From contig CM059582.1 in NCBI GenBank assembly GCA_030407085.1, positions 137,447,001 to 137,511,000 on the forward strand: 64,000 nt of DNA, written 5' to 3'. Of this stretch, positions 23,231 to 33,190 are shown in pieces. The notes under the pieces were generated by a model. The model ran no database searches and was not told where the DNA came from. It worked only from the letters and a program-made list of their open reading frames with translations. This stretch comes from Trichopria drosophilae. Taxonomy: Eukaryota; Arthropoda; Insecta; Hymenoptera; Diapriidae. Position 1 is the stretch's first letter, and each line of letters opens with the position of its first letter. Both the position numbers and the translations under genes were made by a program.

Positions 23231-23439
23231 AGGCGTCGTACAGAAAAACTATTTAGACGAAACTTTTATGTAATGACCCTGGATATTTATTAATGACTTT
23301 TGCTGTAAAATCGACCTGAATCTTCTAGGTCTTTTGAAGGTCAAATCAAATGAATGCCGAATTAATGTCGATATCAGCTACAAAAACGTACGCAGAAAAC
23401 GCCACGAGGAGGCTAGCCACTATGCATTCCGTGTGTAAA

Positions 23440-23530
23440 TGTTTGGATATAGATTTATGTGTATGTGTGCGATTGTATGTGTGTTTGTGTGCATGTCTGT
23501 GTTTATGTGTGTGTGCTTGTTCTGTGCATG
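23440..23530 (+). repeat. TG-rich imperfect simple repeat
   Basis: Interrupted GTGTATGTGT / TGTGTGTGCT tracts; low complexity only. Confidence 0.7.
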
Positions 23531-23572
23531 CGATTCATTTTAATTTTAATCGTCTAAAGAGTAAACTACATA

Positions 23573-23645
23573 CAGTATAATCTCGTTATAACGCTCTTCA
23601 AGGGACCAATAGTAAAGAGCGTTATAAATGGAAAATCGTTATATG
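23573..23645 (+). mobile_element. Solo terminal repeat resembling pogo/Tigger elements
   Basis: CAGTATAATCTCGTTATAAC begins here, preceded by TA. It is followed by an internal inverted pair (AACGCTCTT...AAGAGCGTT). CAGT-starting ends with CGTTATAA are typical of pogo/Tigger-type elements. No opposite terminal repeat or transposase was found in the neighbourhood, so this is a fragment or a very degraded MITE. Confidence 0.45.
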
Positions 23646-23814
23646 CGGGAAAAGTCACTCTCTTCATATTTTTTGTCAGATTATCGTATGTATTGTTTAT
23701 TGTAATAAACATATAATAATATTATAAGTTCAAAATGGTTTGTTGCAGTGTATTGCATTTCGGTCATATTATTTCAATACGAAAATTTATATAGTCCTCT
23801 TATGAGGGTTCCAC

Positions 23815-23935
23815 GACTTATTATCCGTGTCAAAATATCCGCCCCATAATATCCGCGACAAAATATCCGTAGCAAAAAAATTTGCCGACAAAATTACCGC
23901 ACGACAAAATTACCGCAAGACAAAATATCCGCGTG
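23815..23935 (+). repeat. Short degenerate direct repeat, unit about 14-20 bp
   Basis: At least six copies of a motif close to GACAAAATATCCGC or GACAAAATTACCGC lie head to tail (from TTATCCGTGTC near 23820 to ATCCGCG near 23933). Such stacked motifs occur at the ends of some insect DNA transposons. Here no matching inverse stack was found. Confidence 0.6.
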
Positions 23936-24011
23936 CATTGAGAAAAATCATTATGTATTTCAAAAAACATCACTTGCGAAATGAATTTTATTTACAAAGT
24001 AATGACATGGG

Positions 24012-25040
24012 TCAAAAAAGAAAGATAGTCACAATAATTCGATTCATTAAAGTCATCAACAATATTATATATACGTATATACGGCGTATTTTTGAATTGT
24101 GGGGACCTAGAATTTTCGCCCTAATGCGTGCCTGGGAAGACCCGCCAAATCTTAATAATAAGTTGGGATAGTGAGTCAATATATGAAATTTCGGCTTTAA
24201 TCGAGTATATAGTTTTGAGTATAAAGCATTATGTTGCTGAATTAATTGTTTTAATATTTTTTCATCTGAGCGTACTATGCGGTGTGAAGTTACAATATCA
24301 ATGATTTGCCTTAAAAACTTGTACAGTTGCCAGTGATCATCGTTTTCTGCAATTTTGTCCCCAATTATGAGCCCAAAATAACGCACGAAACAAAGCCTTT
24401 CGGATGCTGACATTTTTAACGTTGCGCTAGTTTTTAATCTATTCATAGGAGTAGGAGGTTTATTTGAATTTTCAATATACCCGAAATCAAAAGTTGAAAT
24501 TCTGCTATTTAAAAAGTGTAGGGAGAAGTATGCTTTCTTAAAGATGACTGTACTTATTAAATTAAACGTATGATGAATACGTCATGCATCACGTCAACGG
24601 TAGTGTTTTCGAGGATGTAAAAATCTGCTATTTCGTGATATACACAAGATTCTTTTATCCCAGTGATTAAAGAATTTTAAAGTTTCAACTCTTGGGCATA
24701 ATTTTCGCGAGTCCGCAATTTGGACTAATTAAAATTTAATTTTTATCGTTACATTGTCAATATTTATATCAATGCCTGTACTCTGGAGAATATTTATTCC
24801 GCTAATCAGGTTCTGAAAAACTTTCTTATTGTTGGTTTTTATTTAACTTCGACATGAACTACAGTTGAAAACAAAATGCTGTTTAATCTTGTAGCAATAT
24901 GAGGTGGAATACATGCAATGTACGCGTAAACAGCTGAAAATTTTCGTATTCCGGCGAGACTACCCAGAGCGTTACCAACTTCTAGGTCATCATAAAATAA
25001 AAAAAGCGGGAGAATGAATCCGTCGAAGAATTTAGATGCT
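24012..25040 (-). pseudogene. Transposase-like protein fragment, same family as the 51.5-53.6 kb gene
   Basis: Read leftwards, this segment follows the 51477-53636 protein block by block. It has FYDDLEVGNALGSLAG then AYIACIPPHIA (about 25035-24890), KVFQNLISGINILQSTGIDI (about 24830-24770), then LRTRENYAQELKL and LITGIKESCVYHEIADFYI (about 24710-24620). TTVDVMHDVF follows near 24600, and then NSRISTFDFGY through MSASERLCFVRYFGLIIGD into LKPKFHILTHYP (24510-24160). The longest frame is 24446-24012. Lesions are an in-frame TAA near 24680, several frameshifts, and a deletion of about 55 residues between the TVKIKF-like and LRTRENY segments. Both ends are missing. The two copies are clearly diverged, so they represent separate insertions rather than a recent duplication. 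Confidence 0.8.
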
Positions 25041-25199
25041 TATTTCATTAAACATAAATCAGCCTGTAATATATTGGAAATTATAAATGTTTCTTTTTAT
25101 AAACTATTTATGTGATCTACGATTTTACTAAATAATCCTGGTATTTCCAAAAAATATTGTAAAGTTTTGCGCAACGTGTAACGCGTTACATAGTTGCAC
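25041..25199. other. AT-rich spacer
   Basis: No feature was recognised. It may hold a few more decayed codons of the element to its left. Confidence 0.35.
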
Positions 25200-25670
25200 A
25201 TATAAATCTGGGGGATTTAGTAAGGGAACGCACTCATGAACTAGTGAAAATGATGCGTTCACATGAGAGGCGAGTGCTTAAGCTAGGGGAATGCAAGGAA
25301 GTAGGGGTGCGCGTGTGGCGACGTCAGGCGGCGACGAAATGCACTCCCGTGTTCCCCCACGAAACTCGGCCTTCTTCTCTGTTTCGCCATCGAGATATCC
25401 GGACGTGCGTTGAGGTCGGCTCCATTCTGTGGGCGTTTTGCAGTTTTCCTGAAAACTCGACGTGAAAAGTGTTGGCCACGAGATTGCTTGGATCTTCGAT
25501 TTGTCACGGCGGTCGTCTGGGAAAGCTGATTCCATCGCCGCAGGCTGTTCTGCCGAAGAAAACGGAAAGTTGGTACCGTTCCGATGATGCCCGGTCTACT
25601 GGCTAAACTGGACGCTGCGTTATTTCTAAGATTACTTCGACATTGATGTCGAAGTACAAGGTGAGCGTGT
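25200..25670 (+). other. GC-richer island with a possible short first exon
   Basis: This patch is markedly richer in G, C and CpG than its surroundings, as insect 5' regions can be. Near its right end ATGTCGAAGTACAAG (25646-25660) runs directly into GTGAGC, a good splice donor, so it could be a five-codon first exon. The same bases form a 9-bp hairpin (ACTTCGACA...TGTCGAAGT, 25633-25654). No downstream exon was recognised, and overlapping frames on both strands are uninformative. A host promoter, an LTR or an unrelated repeat are all possible. Confidence 0.25.
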
Positions 25671-26749
25671 CAAAACAACTTGTTCTTCTTTCGTGGAAAA
25701 CCTGTGGGGAAGTTTTCTGGCGGTTTGTATTTATGTCTTAGCCAGGATTTCATGACGCCAGTTTCGACATCGAAACAGTCTCCAAACCCATATGGTGCCT
25801 TTGAGGTTATGGATACACACCGCATGGCGATTTTTGGGTTAGGCTTGCAAACCACATGGTCCCTTCGAGGTTAGGTTTGCAACCCACATGGTATTTTCAA
25901 CCTTAATTTTTGGATTCATGTCTATCACACTTTACGGAGAAGACCAGTCAACATTGCTGCAGATCCAAATAGTACTTTGGAAATTTCAATGGACCTGCTA
26001 ATCTGGGTGATTTTCGACAACGTATCCAAAGTGGACGACACCAAATGTTTCATTTTCGACTTAGTGTGAGTAATTCGTTTTCGTGTCAAGTGAATTACGA
26101 GTGACTTAAATCCTCATACTATATTCTATAAAAGGAAATTATGAACGTCACGTTGAACGTTATAAAGAATTTGAGTAATGAGGATTCAGTGCGCTATCGC
26201 GTTTGTGACGATAATTTAATTAATTTGAATGATTTTGACGATTATTACTAATTCTTGAATGAAATGATGAGTCGTATTTTAGTTTTCGGGTAAAAGATTA
26301 AAGAAGAAGAATCAGTTATTTTTGTGATTTTGCGTGACGACTTGTCCTAGTCAGTTTTATTATGATTGCGAATTTAATGAATTAAAATGTTAGAATTTGT
26401 GAGAGAAATTTGATCGTAAAGTCTTCTAGAGTATTAATTTGTGCTAAATTAAAACGAACATTAAGGATAATGCTACAAAATTATCCCCAAGATCGGGTGT
26501 GTTAATCATTACGTTGAATATGTTAGTTACGTCTGGATAAGATTCAATAAATAAACGATAAAATGATAGGCTTAATTAAGAATTCGTTAATATTTATTTA
26601 CTGTGCATTAACGAATATGGAGAATACACACACATATATATATATATGAATCAGTATGCATCATGTCACTTTCGATAACCTTCCAGCATTAAATTTCCGC
26701 GTTTGCTAATCATTAATTATGTAATTTGTATATTCAAAAAGATATGAAC
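25671..26749. other. Stretch upstream of the 27 kb gag; short tandem duplication; possible 5' LTR
   Basis: At 25790-25900 three related segments end in GCA(A)CC.CATGG (TTGCAAACCACATGG, TTGCAACCCACATGG), a small tandem duplication. If the primer binding site called at 26757 is real, the 5' LTR of the gag-bearing element should end at about 26756. Its start cannot be placed because no second LTR is visible. Confidence 0.35.
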
Positions 26750-26756
26750 ATTATAA

Positions 26757-26778
26757 TTGGCGCTCAACAATGTGGCAC
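26757..26778 (+). promoter_or_regulatory. Possible retrotransposon primer binding site (tRNA-Lys type), degraded
   Basis: TGGCGCTCAAC is one change from TGGCGCCCAAC, the complement of the 3' end of insect tRNA-Lys. It is followed, after two extra bases, by TGTGGC (expected GTGGGGC). It lies upstream of gag once the nested foldback is discounted, as expected for a leader. Confidence 0.4.
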
Positions 26779-26851
26779 AAAAATATAAAAGAATTTTATT
26801 ATTTTTGAGAACCTATAATAACATTAATTTTCGTAATATATTGTTTTCATA

Positions 26852-27674
26852 CAGGGTCATCGAAAAGTATCGGACCCCCCTAATATCTTCAGTTAGAATG
26901 CACTTAGGAGAAAATGTCCAATAGCAAAGTTGTATGGTTTCAAGCGGGGAGTAAGATGGTGACCTTGACTTTGACCTTGACCATGTCCTTCAAGGTCATT
27001 TCAAGGTCAATCTTATTTTTTTAAATAGAACCCCCTACATTTTATTGCATATTCTTATAGCTTATCTCGAGAGCTTTCCAAAACACTATAATAAAATATT
27101 TTTTTATTAAGTACTTTTTGAGTTATAAAGGTTTGAAGTTAACAATTTTTTAAGTGGTGTGCGAGTCCGACCAGTTAAGGCAAGAGTGGTGTGTGAGTCC
27201 GGCCAGTTAAGGCAAATTTAATTCCAATTGGTTAGCTTGGGCAAAATATTTAATTGTACCAAACAATTCACAACAAATGTTCAAATTGTTGCCCTTCAAC
27301 AGCCTGGCAATGTGCCAATCTGTTATAAACAGCCGAAACCGCATTCCGGTACGTTTCTGTCTACATTTTGTGTCGAAAAATTGTTAACTTCAAACCTTTA
27401 TAACTCAAAAAGTACTTAATAAAAAAATATTTTATTATAGTGTTTTGGAAAGCTCTCGAGATAAGCTATAAGAATATGCAATAAAATGTAGGGGGTTCTA
27501 TTTAAAAAAATAAGATTGACCTTGAAATGACCTTGAAGGACATGGTCAAGGTCAAAGTCAAGGTCACCATCTTACTCCCCGCTTGAAACCATACAACTTT
27601 GCTATTGGACATTTTCTCCTAAGTGCATTCTAACTGAAGATATTAGGGGGGTCCGATACTTTTCGATGACCCTG
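26852..27674. mobile_element. Foldback MITE, 299-bp arms, TA target duplication, transposase tail in loop
   Basis: The arms 26852-27150 and 27376-27674 are almost perfect inverted repeats ending in CAGGGTCATCGAAAAG, with TA exactly outside each end (26850-26851, 27675-27676). The 225-bp loop, read on the minus strand at about 27370-27265, encodes a fragment (ETYRNAVSAVYNRL, then QAVEGQQFEHLL and stop). This matches the extreme C-terminus of Tc1/mariner-superfamily transposases like that at 1068-2135. The element is thus a deletion derivative of such a transposon that gained long arms. It sits in the leader of a gypsy element, 8 bp before the gag ATG. Confidence 0.9.
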
Positions 27675-27682
27675 TATAATGA

Positions 27683-28330
27683 ATGGCAAATAAGGAGTTG
27701 AACGCTGGGAGGACTAGATCTGGACGTAAATACATTGGTGATATAGTTAAAAAGAATAAAAGTAACAAAATGGTGCTTAATAGAAGTACAAGTAATATTC
27801 TAGATGATAATATTATACAAGACAATAGTGTACAAAATAATACTGTACAGGAAAATGAGACCCGCAAACAACAATCAGAAATAAAAAAATTATCAGCTAT
27901 GGTTACATAAATGCATAAAAAATTAGAATCATTGCGTTGTAAAGGGGGATCAAGTAATTCGAGTCAAAGTCAAATGAATGCCTCAAATATAATACCTGTT
28001 GATATTAGTCATTTTATAAATAATTCCCAAAATATAACGATTGATGTCCCAATTCCTAAATTTGAAAATGAAAACCAAATGAATCCTATGCAGTTTTTAG
28101 ATGGTCTGGAAAGATATTTTCGTTTAAAAAATATTATCGAATGTAAAAAGCTAATCATTTTGGAAAGTGCATTGGAAGTGCATTGAAAGTGCAAGCTTCT
28201 TGATAATAAAATTCCGTTGAAATAAAGCCATCCGTGACGAGTGGTGCTAACCAATTTACAAAATCTAAAGATGCCGTGATAATTTTTTGATAACGTATGA
28301 AATTTGAAAACGATCACAGAAAGAAATAAT
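27683..28330 (+). pseudogene. Ty3/gypsy Gag, 5' part, inactivated
   Basis: The frame opens at the ATG at 27683, with a basic N-terminus (TRSGRKY), an Asn/Gln-rich stretch and a TAA at 27908-27910. It continues in the same frame from 27911 to 28186. That part includes PIPKFENENQMNPMQFLDGL and ERYFRL, the start of the capsid-like domain of insect Ty3/gypsy Gag proteins, which form the particle shell. A short GAAGTGCATTG / GAAAGTGCA duplication around 28168-28196 shifts the frame. Beyond it only weak, frame-shifted similarity continues to about 28330. No zinc knuckle or pol follows, so the element is truncated. The leader is interrupted by the 26852-27674 foldback. It is distinct from the Gag at 38777. 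Confidence 0.7.
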
Positions 28331-28754
28331 TGAAAATATTATTTATTTTAAGTGTGCCGCAGTAAAAAAGGCAATTTTGAAAATAATCCCGTTTAAGGTG
28401 AAAATTATTAAACCTGTATAGATTCATTTTTAAAAGGGGCACAGAGATGAGTGACAGCGTAATTTGTTCGTTTTTATGTTAGTAACAAATTGGACTCTGA
28501 GTTAAAACGATTAATAATATGGCATGAAAATTATAACAGATAATCCAAATTAATTTTATATTTCTACAAAATTTATCACGCGTTTTAAATCCCTGTAGTT
28601 TTTTATTACAAGCAAGCACATTGATCAGACTGTGACTATTACTTAATGTATTTACTTGACTACATTTTGTAATTTGAGAAAATAAAATATCGTCCAGATA
28701 TATTATTTAAATTTGTTTAAAACGAAATATGAACATTTATTAAATATATTTTAA
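28331..28754. other. AT-rich spacer without recognisable features
   Basis: No gene or repeat was recognised. It may contain further decayed gag sequence on its left. Confidence 0.4.
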
Positions 28755-29625
28755 GGTAGACCTTCGGAAAGACTCCGTCACCTGGAAACAATTTTATTTA
28801 CATGTTTTTCGACGTATTTTGGGTCGCTGAACACGAAACTGAAGTCAAAATTTGTCGCTCGGACATATCTTGGCCGCTATATTGAAAAAACATCGAAAAA
28901 ACGTCTTTTTTTTAGTTTTTTGCATTTATCTTGAAAACTCGAAGTCGCACAACAAAAATTTTCAAATAAAAAATGTAGAGCACAAAATTCTCTACAAAAA
29001 AGGTCTGATACATTTTCTTTGTAAAGTCAAAAATAACGCCGTAAATGGAGGTTGAATATGAGAACAATTGAGCCGGCGGTAATGTTATAGAAGATTGATC
29101 ATACGTTTTGTAGGATGTTTGTATAGCGGTACTGCAAGATGTGAAAAGTATGTTATATACTTTAAATGCGGTTCCCCAGACGGAGCTTAGGCAAACCAGG
29201 AAGGTTAAGTTTTTTTTTTAGCGGGGGGTCTGGGGGGCCGCCCGCCCCCCCCCCCCCCCCCAAGTAGGCAGCCCAGTGTAGGCATTATGCTGAAAACACG
29301 TCAAGTCAATTGTTCTCATATTCAACATCAATTTACGGCGTTATTTTTGACTTGACGAAGAAAATGTATAAAATCTTTTTTGTACAGAATTTTGTGCTCT
29401 ACATCTTTTGTTTAAACCTGTTTTTTGTGTAACTTCCACTTTTCAAGATAAATGCAAAAAACTAAAAAAAATGACGTATTTTTACTGTTTTCTCAACATA
29501 GCGGCCAAGATATGGCCGAGCGAGAAATTTTGACTTCAGATTCGTATTCAGCGATCCAAAATACGTCGGAAAACATGTAAATAAAATTTTTTTCAGGTGC
29601 CGGAGTTTTTCCGAAGGTTTACCTA
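28755..29625. mobile_element. Foldback element, ~310-bp arms, ~220-bp loop
   Basis: The left arm starts AGGTAGACCTTCGGAAAGAC and the right arm ends in the inverse of AGGTAAACCTTCGGAAAAAC. Inner parts share TTTGACTTGACGAAG/TTTGTAAAGTCAAAA and GAGAACAATTGA. Both arms include the recurring GGGTCGCTGAACACGAA / TTCGTATTCAGCGATCC motif. The loop contains an 18-C run (29240s). A solo left arm of the same family lies at 37335-37560 and a degraded relative at 22073-23230. No protein is encoded. Confidence 0.83.
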
Positions 29626-30666
29626 GATGTCTCCAAAAATAATTTTTTTTTATTTGAAGAAGGAATTTTTTAAAAACATTTTGATAAAGTGCGCTTTTTT
29701 AAGACATTTGTATTAAGACATTTTTAAGATGTACTTTTTATTAAAGTAGTAAATTATTAACCCACGATCACATAGACAAATATTATTCGACGCATGTGCT
29801 AAAATGTTCCTTTTACCGATGTGAAGGCGTTGCGGTCATCTGTGCCCAAAATCCTCGCATTTGTAGCAAACAACTTTTATGCACTTATATCGAAAACTAC
29901 TATTTCAGCTTCATATGACATATTTTTCTGGCACACCAATTTCTTCATAAATGCCTGCATTCATTTTGACTTTATTAAATACGTATGAGCCTGTGCAGGC
30001 TGGCATTCACAAAATCACGCATACGTAATTACGAAAATAATAACTAACGCGCACACAATAAAACAAAATTAACATGATGCATGAAATCAATTTTATGTAT
30101 TTCATGAGCCAAAAATTAGATTTTAAAGGTGAAATAAATTTAAAGAATAAATAGAAATGGTTTGTTCAATTTCTGCTTCAGATAAAAAGATATATTTTAA
30201 ACATTTTTTTTTCATTATTTGAGTCATCAAAAAAAAATATATCGAAACTATTAAAAAAAGGATTGTTTTCCTCCGAAAGTACACTTTAAAAATCAGTGCT
30301 GTAATATGTTATTGGTACCTTCTTCTAGACTAGAGTGTAATACGTTACATAGTAAAATGAACAGTTAATACTGTACGTTTAATATTAAAAAAGACAAATA
30401 TTTAATGAAGCGCATTGAAAAAATTTGGCGGATACATATCAAACGAAGCGAGTTCCGTGCCGCGCCGCGCTGGCAGTCAACTTTCGCGGTTTCCTTATTC
30501 GAGCCTGATTGCTCGAGAGGCGGGGTCTCGCGTGATGCGGCGGAAAGCGGTGGGAGAAGAAATGCGTCTAGAGTAGGATCGAAAATGTTGGTCAGTTTGG
30601 ACGCGCTGATGCACACATGAATGTAGACATTTATACGTACGCAAGTCACATGATCGTATTACATAT
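29626..30666. other. AT-rich stretch; GC-richer island at 30430-30600; no supported gene
   Basis: 29850-29920 resembles 7790-7870. The GC-richer island carries overlapping frames on both strands (30365-30649) with no recognisable similarity, and I do not call them genes. Confidence 0.4.
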
Positions 30667-31174
30667 ACAAGGTGACCTGTTTATCTGAAGACATAGAAAT
30701 ATCTAGAGAACTATGCACAGAATCAAAAAAGGTGTGGGATGAAAGTTAATCGACACGAAAGGGGGCATCCAGTGATAATGAAATTGACCTCCTCCCCCAC
30801 CCTCTGGGGTGGGGTGGGGAAAAACAATAAAACTTAAATAGGAACCCCCATTTTTTATTGCAGATTTGGATTCTCCGGGCAAAAGTACACCAATTTGACC
30901 TAAGATCTATTACATTGTGGTTCACAGGTGACGCTGTAGTCGACAAAAAGCGAAAGTAAAAAATCCCTAAAATTCGACGTCTCCAGAATTCACATCACAT
31001 CCGATAAATAATAGTAGACGTATTTATTTTTATAAATACTATTCAATGCCACCACTACGAAATGTTTTTTCTTTGACATTATATTATTCTTGTAATGTGT
31101 TTTCTAGCCGCTACAATGGAAATTATCTGAAAAATATTCATGGATTTCGTTGTGTGTAAAAAATAGTATATTAT

Positions 31175-31430
31175 GCTTTAAGGGAGGAAAGAGCGTGATC
31201 TCCGAGTGGAAGGTTTGCTGCGCAAGCGAAGCGAGGGCAGCCCTCTCACGAGGTGCGCGCGCATTCCTCTCGTGAAGCATACGCTAGTGTTTTCCTGGCC
31301 GCATCCATTACTCCCGCGGGCAGCACTTTTCGTCCCACGGGAGTAATGAGAGCGCATGCGCACGGGCACTCAGACGGAATTGACAACTTTCGCCCCGCGT
31401 AGCGAATATGGAATACGGTCATTCTAACAA
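31175..31430. repeat. GC-rich segment with a 14-bp hairpin inside the foldback
   Basis: ATTACTCCCGCGGG (about 31308) and CCCACGGGAGTAAT (about 31337) form an almost perfect stem around a 15-base loop. The segment contrasts with the AT-rich flanks and has no supported frame, so it may be a further nested insertion. Confidence 0.45.
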
Positions 31431-31464
31431 AGCCGGGAAAAAATACATTTACCGTTACCCAGGA

Positions 31465-31545
31465 ACAACGCCGTGGACGTAGTATTTTTCTGTTCCCTTT
31501 GGGGTGCTTGTTTTGCGTGAGTCCCCTTGCCTCTCACCGTTCACT
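31465..31545 (+). repeat. Dispersed repeat family R1, partial copy 4
   Basis: It shares CTGTTCCCTTTGGGGTG and CGTGAGTCCCCTTGCCTCTC with the 3.2 kb and 8.5 kb copies in the same order. The second half of the repeat is absent. Confidence 0.55.
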
Positions 31546-31547
31546 TA

Positions 31548-31900
31548 CTTGAGTAAGTGTTCGAAATGTTGACCGTCCACTTCAATGCATTTATTTATTC
31601 TTTCTTCAAATGACTTTATACAGGATAGTATCATATCTGCAGAAATTTCTGCGCAAGCAGTTCTAATGCGTTCCACTATGTTTTCACGAGTCGTTGGTAC
31701 TTGTTCATAAACCTTACCTTTTAGGTAACCTCATAGGAAGAAATCCGATGTATAGGATGTTAAATCAGGTGACCTTGCTGGCCAATTAATGGGGCCACCT
31801 CTATCAATCCACCGACCATTGGAATCACGGTCTAGTACTTTCCTTACTATTCATGAAACATGTGCTGGGCAACCATTTTACTTTCTTTTATCTGAAACGA
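31548..31900 (-). pseudogene. Tc1/mariner-superfamily transposase, C-terminal half, inactivated
   Basis: One minus-strand register reads NGCPAHVS, then GRWIDRGGPINWPARSPDLT, DFFL then GYLKGKVYEQV, and finally VDGQHFEHLLK and stop. This is the C-terminal half of an IS630-Tc1-mariner transposase, the enzyme that cuts and joins transposon ends. The codon expected to give the second catalytic Asp (DGCPAH) is AAT (Asn). In-frame stops follow HVS, replace the W of FLWGYLK, and precede NGCPAH. The third Asp region (DFFL) remains. The N-terminal half was not found between here and the right arm. It differs clearly from the 1068-2135 copy. Confidence 0.82.
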
Positions 31901-32220
31901 TTTCTGGTGACATTCTCAATTTGTAACGATATTTTACACATTTTCATTTCTATCATCGAATCAAAACGCAAAAACTCGTCGATCAAATTGGTGTACTTTT
32001 TCCCGGAGAATTCAAATCTGCAATAAAAAATGGGGGTTCCTATTTAAGTTTTATTGTTTTTCCCCACCCCACCCCCAGAGGGTGGGGGAGGAGGTCAATT
32101 TCATTATCACTGGATGCCCCCTTTCGTGTCGATTAACTTTCATCCCACACCTTTTTTGATTCTGTGTACAGTTCTCTAGATATTTCTATGCCTTCAGATA
32201 AATCGGCCACCCTGTATATG

Positions 32221-32925
32221 CGGACGCTCGCAGGGCCCTGGGGAGCGCCCATAAAACAAGAGAATACCTACGATCCTGATATTCGCTTTGAGCTCCATCT
32301 CACCGAAAAACGCTGAACTGATATACGTCAAATATTTCGCTTGTGCCGCCATTACCCGCTTCCAGTTGCAATTTGCAGATTACGCCTCCAACACATAATT
32401 AATTTGCATAAAAATGGGTTCAATGTAATCCGCGAAGTGTCAGGAGTTCCCGTCTACTCCGTTTTTGTGCGTTAGAATAATCAAAACGATGCAATAAGCG
32501 TTTTTATCGTGACGACTAACACATCTACACATCATGTACGTGTACCGTGAAAAACAGGCCGATTTTATATCCCTTTTTTTGGATTATGCGACAATCGTTG
32601 CGGCAGTATCGAAGTGGTCGCCCATTCTACGGGAATAGTAGCTTATACAAAATACCGTTAATAATATAAAAAGTTAAAATTGAAGGCGTAATCTGCAAAG
32701 GATTTTTACTTCCGGTTTGGTAGTCCCACAATGGCCATCGTGGCGCTCAGGGGCTTCAGAAGAACACCCTTAAAAGTAGTCAGGAAGTAATAAAGCGCAT
32801 TGAGTATTATGTAAAATATTATGAATATTGTAAATAAAAAGTCCTTCTCTACAGGTAGTTCTTATCTCATGCTTTTTAAGTTTAGGTAACTTATTCGTTG
32901 TAACAGTAGTTCTGAGTTATCTTTA
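32221..32925. other. Spacer with a weak inverted pair
   Basis: TTTGCAGATTACGCCT near 32373 and its inverse near 32682 could be the ends of a small (about 320 bp) MITE, but the match is only about 17 bp. No gene was recognised. Confidence 0.3.
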
Positions 32926-33190
32926 AAGCAGGGACCCGTAACGTAACAAAACTAAAGACAAAATGGACTTTCGTTACGTTACGTTATCAACAAACGAAAC
33001 GAAAATTGACTTGAATTTTGTTACGTTACGATAACGAAACTAAAGTCGAACTATAATTTCGTTACGTTATAATAACGAAACAAAAGTCGGGCTTGAAATT
33101 CGTTATGTTACGATAAGGAAACAAAAGCCGGGCTGGAGTTTCGTTACGTTACAATAACGAAACGAAAATTCAATTTGAATCTCTGTAACT
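32926..33190. repeat. Tandem palindromic repeat, unit about 41 bp, in a hAT-like end
   Basis: After GCAGGGACCCGTAACG come five units of roughly 41 bp built on TTTCGTTACGTTA..ATAACGAAAC. Each unit is itself an imperfect palindrome. The same start and motif recur at 47126-47340, and more loosely at 49360-49495. The CAGGGACCC start resembles a hAT-type terminal repeat. The opposite end of this copy was not found. Confidence 0.7.

Larger units (their letters stand above)
30667..32220. mobile_element. Foldback transposon, ~235-bp arms around a transposase remnant
   Basis: The left arm (30667-30905) and right arm (31975-32220) are reverse complements. Both contain GGGGGCATCCAGTGATAATG and an AGGTCAATTTCA-type block, plus a C-rich CCCCACCC tract. 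The outer end reads TACAGGGTGGCCGATTTATC on the right and TACAAGGTGACCTGTTTATC on the left, with TA at the border. The interior (about 1.07 kb) holds a GC-rich hairpin region, a copy of dispersed repeat R1 and a minus-strand transposase C-terminal half. This looks like a decayed autonomous element or a derivative of one. Confidence 0.82.

Noticed and set aside
23827..24171. 114-codon plus-strand frame
   Set aside because: It runs through the ATCCGC motif stack and antisense to the better-supported transposase-like fragment.
30365..30649. 94-codon minus-strand frame and 71-codon plus-strand frame in a GC-rich patch
   Set aside because: These are mirror frames caused by base composition, with no domain or splice context.
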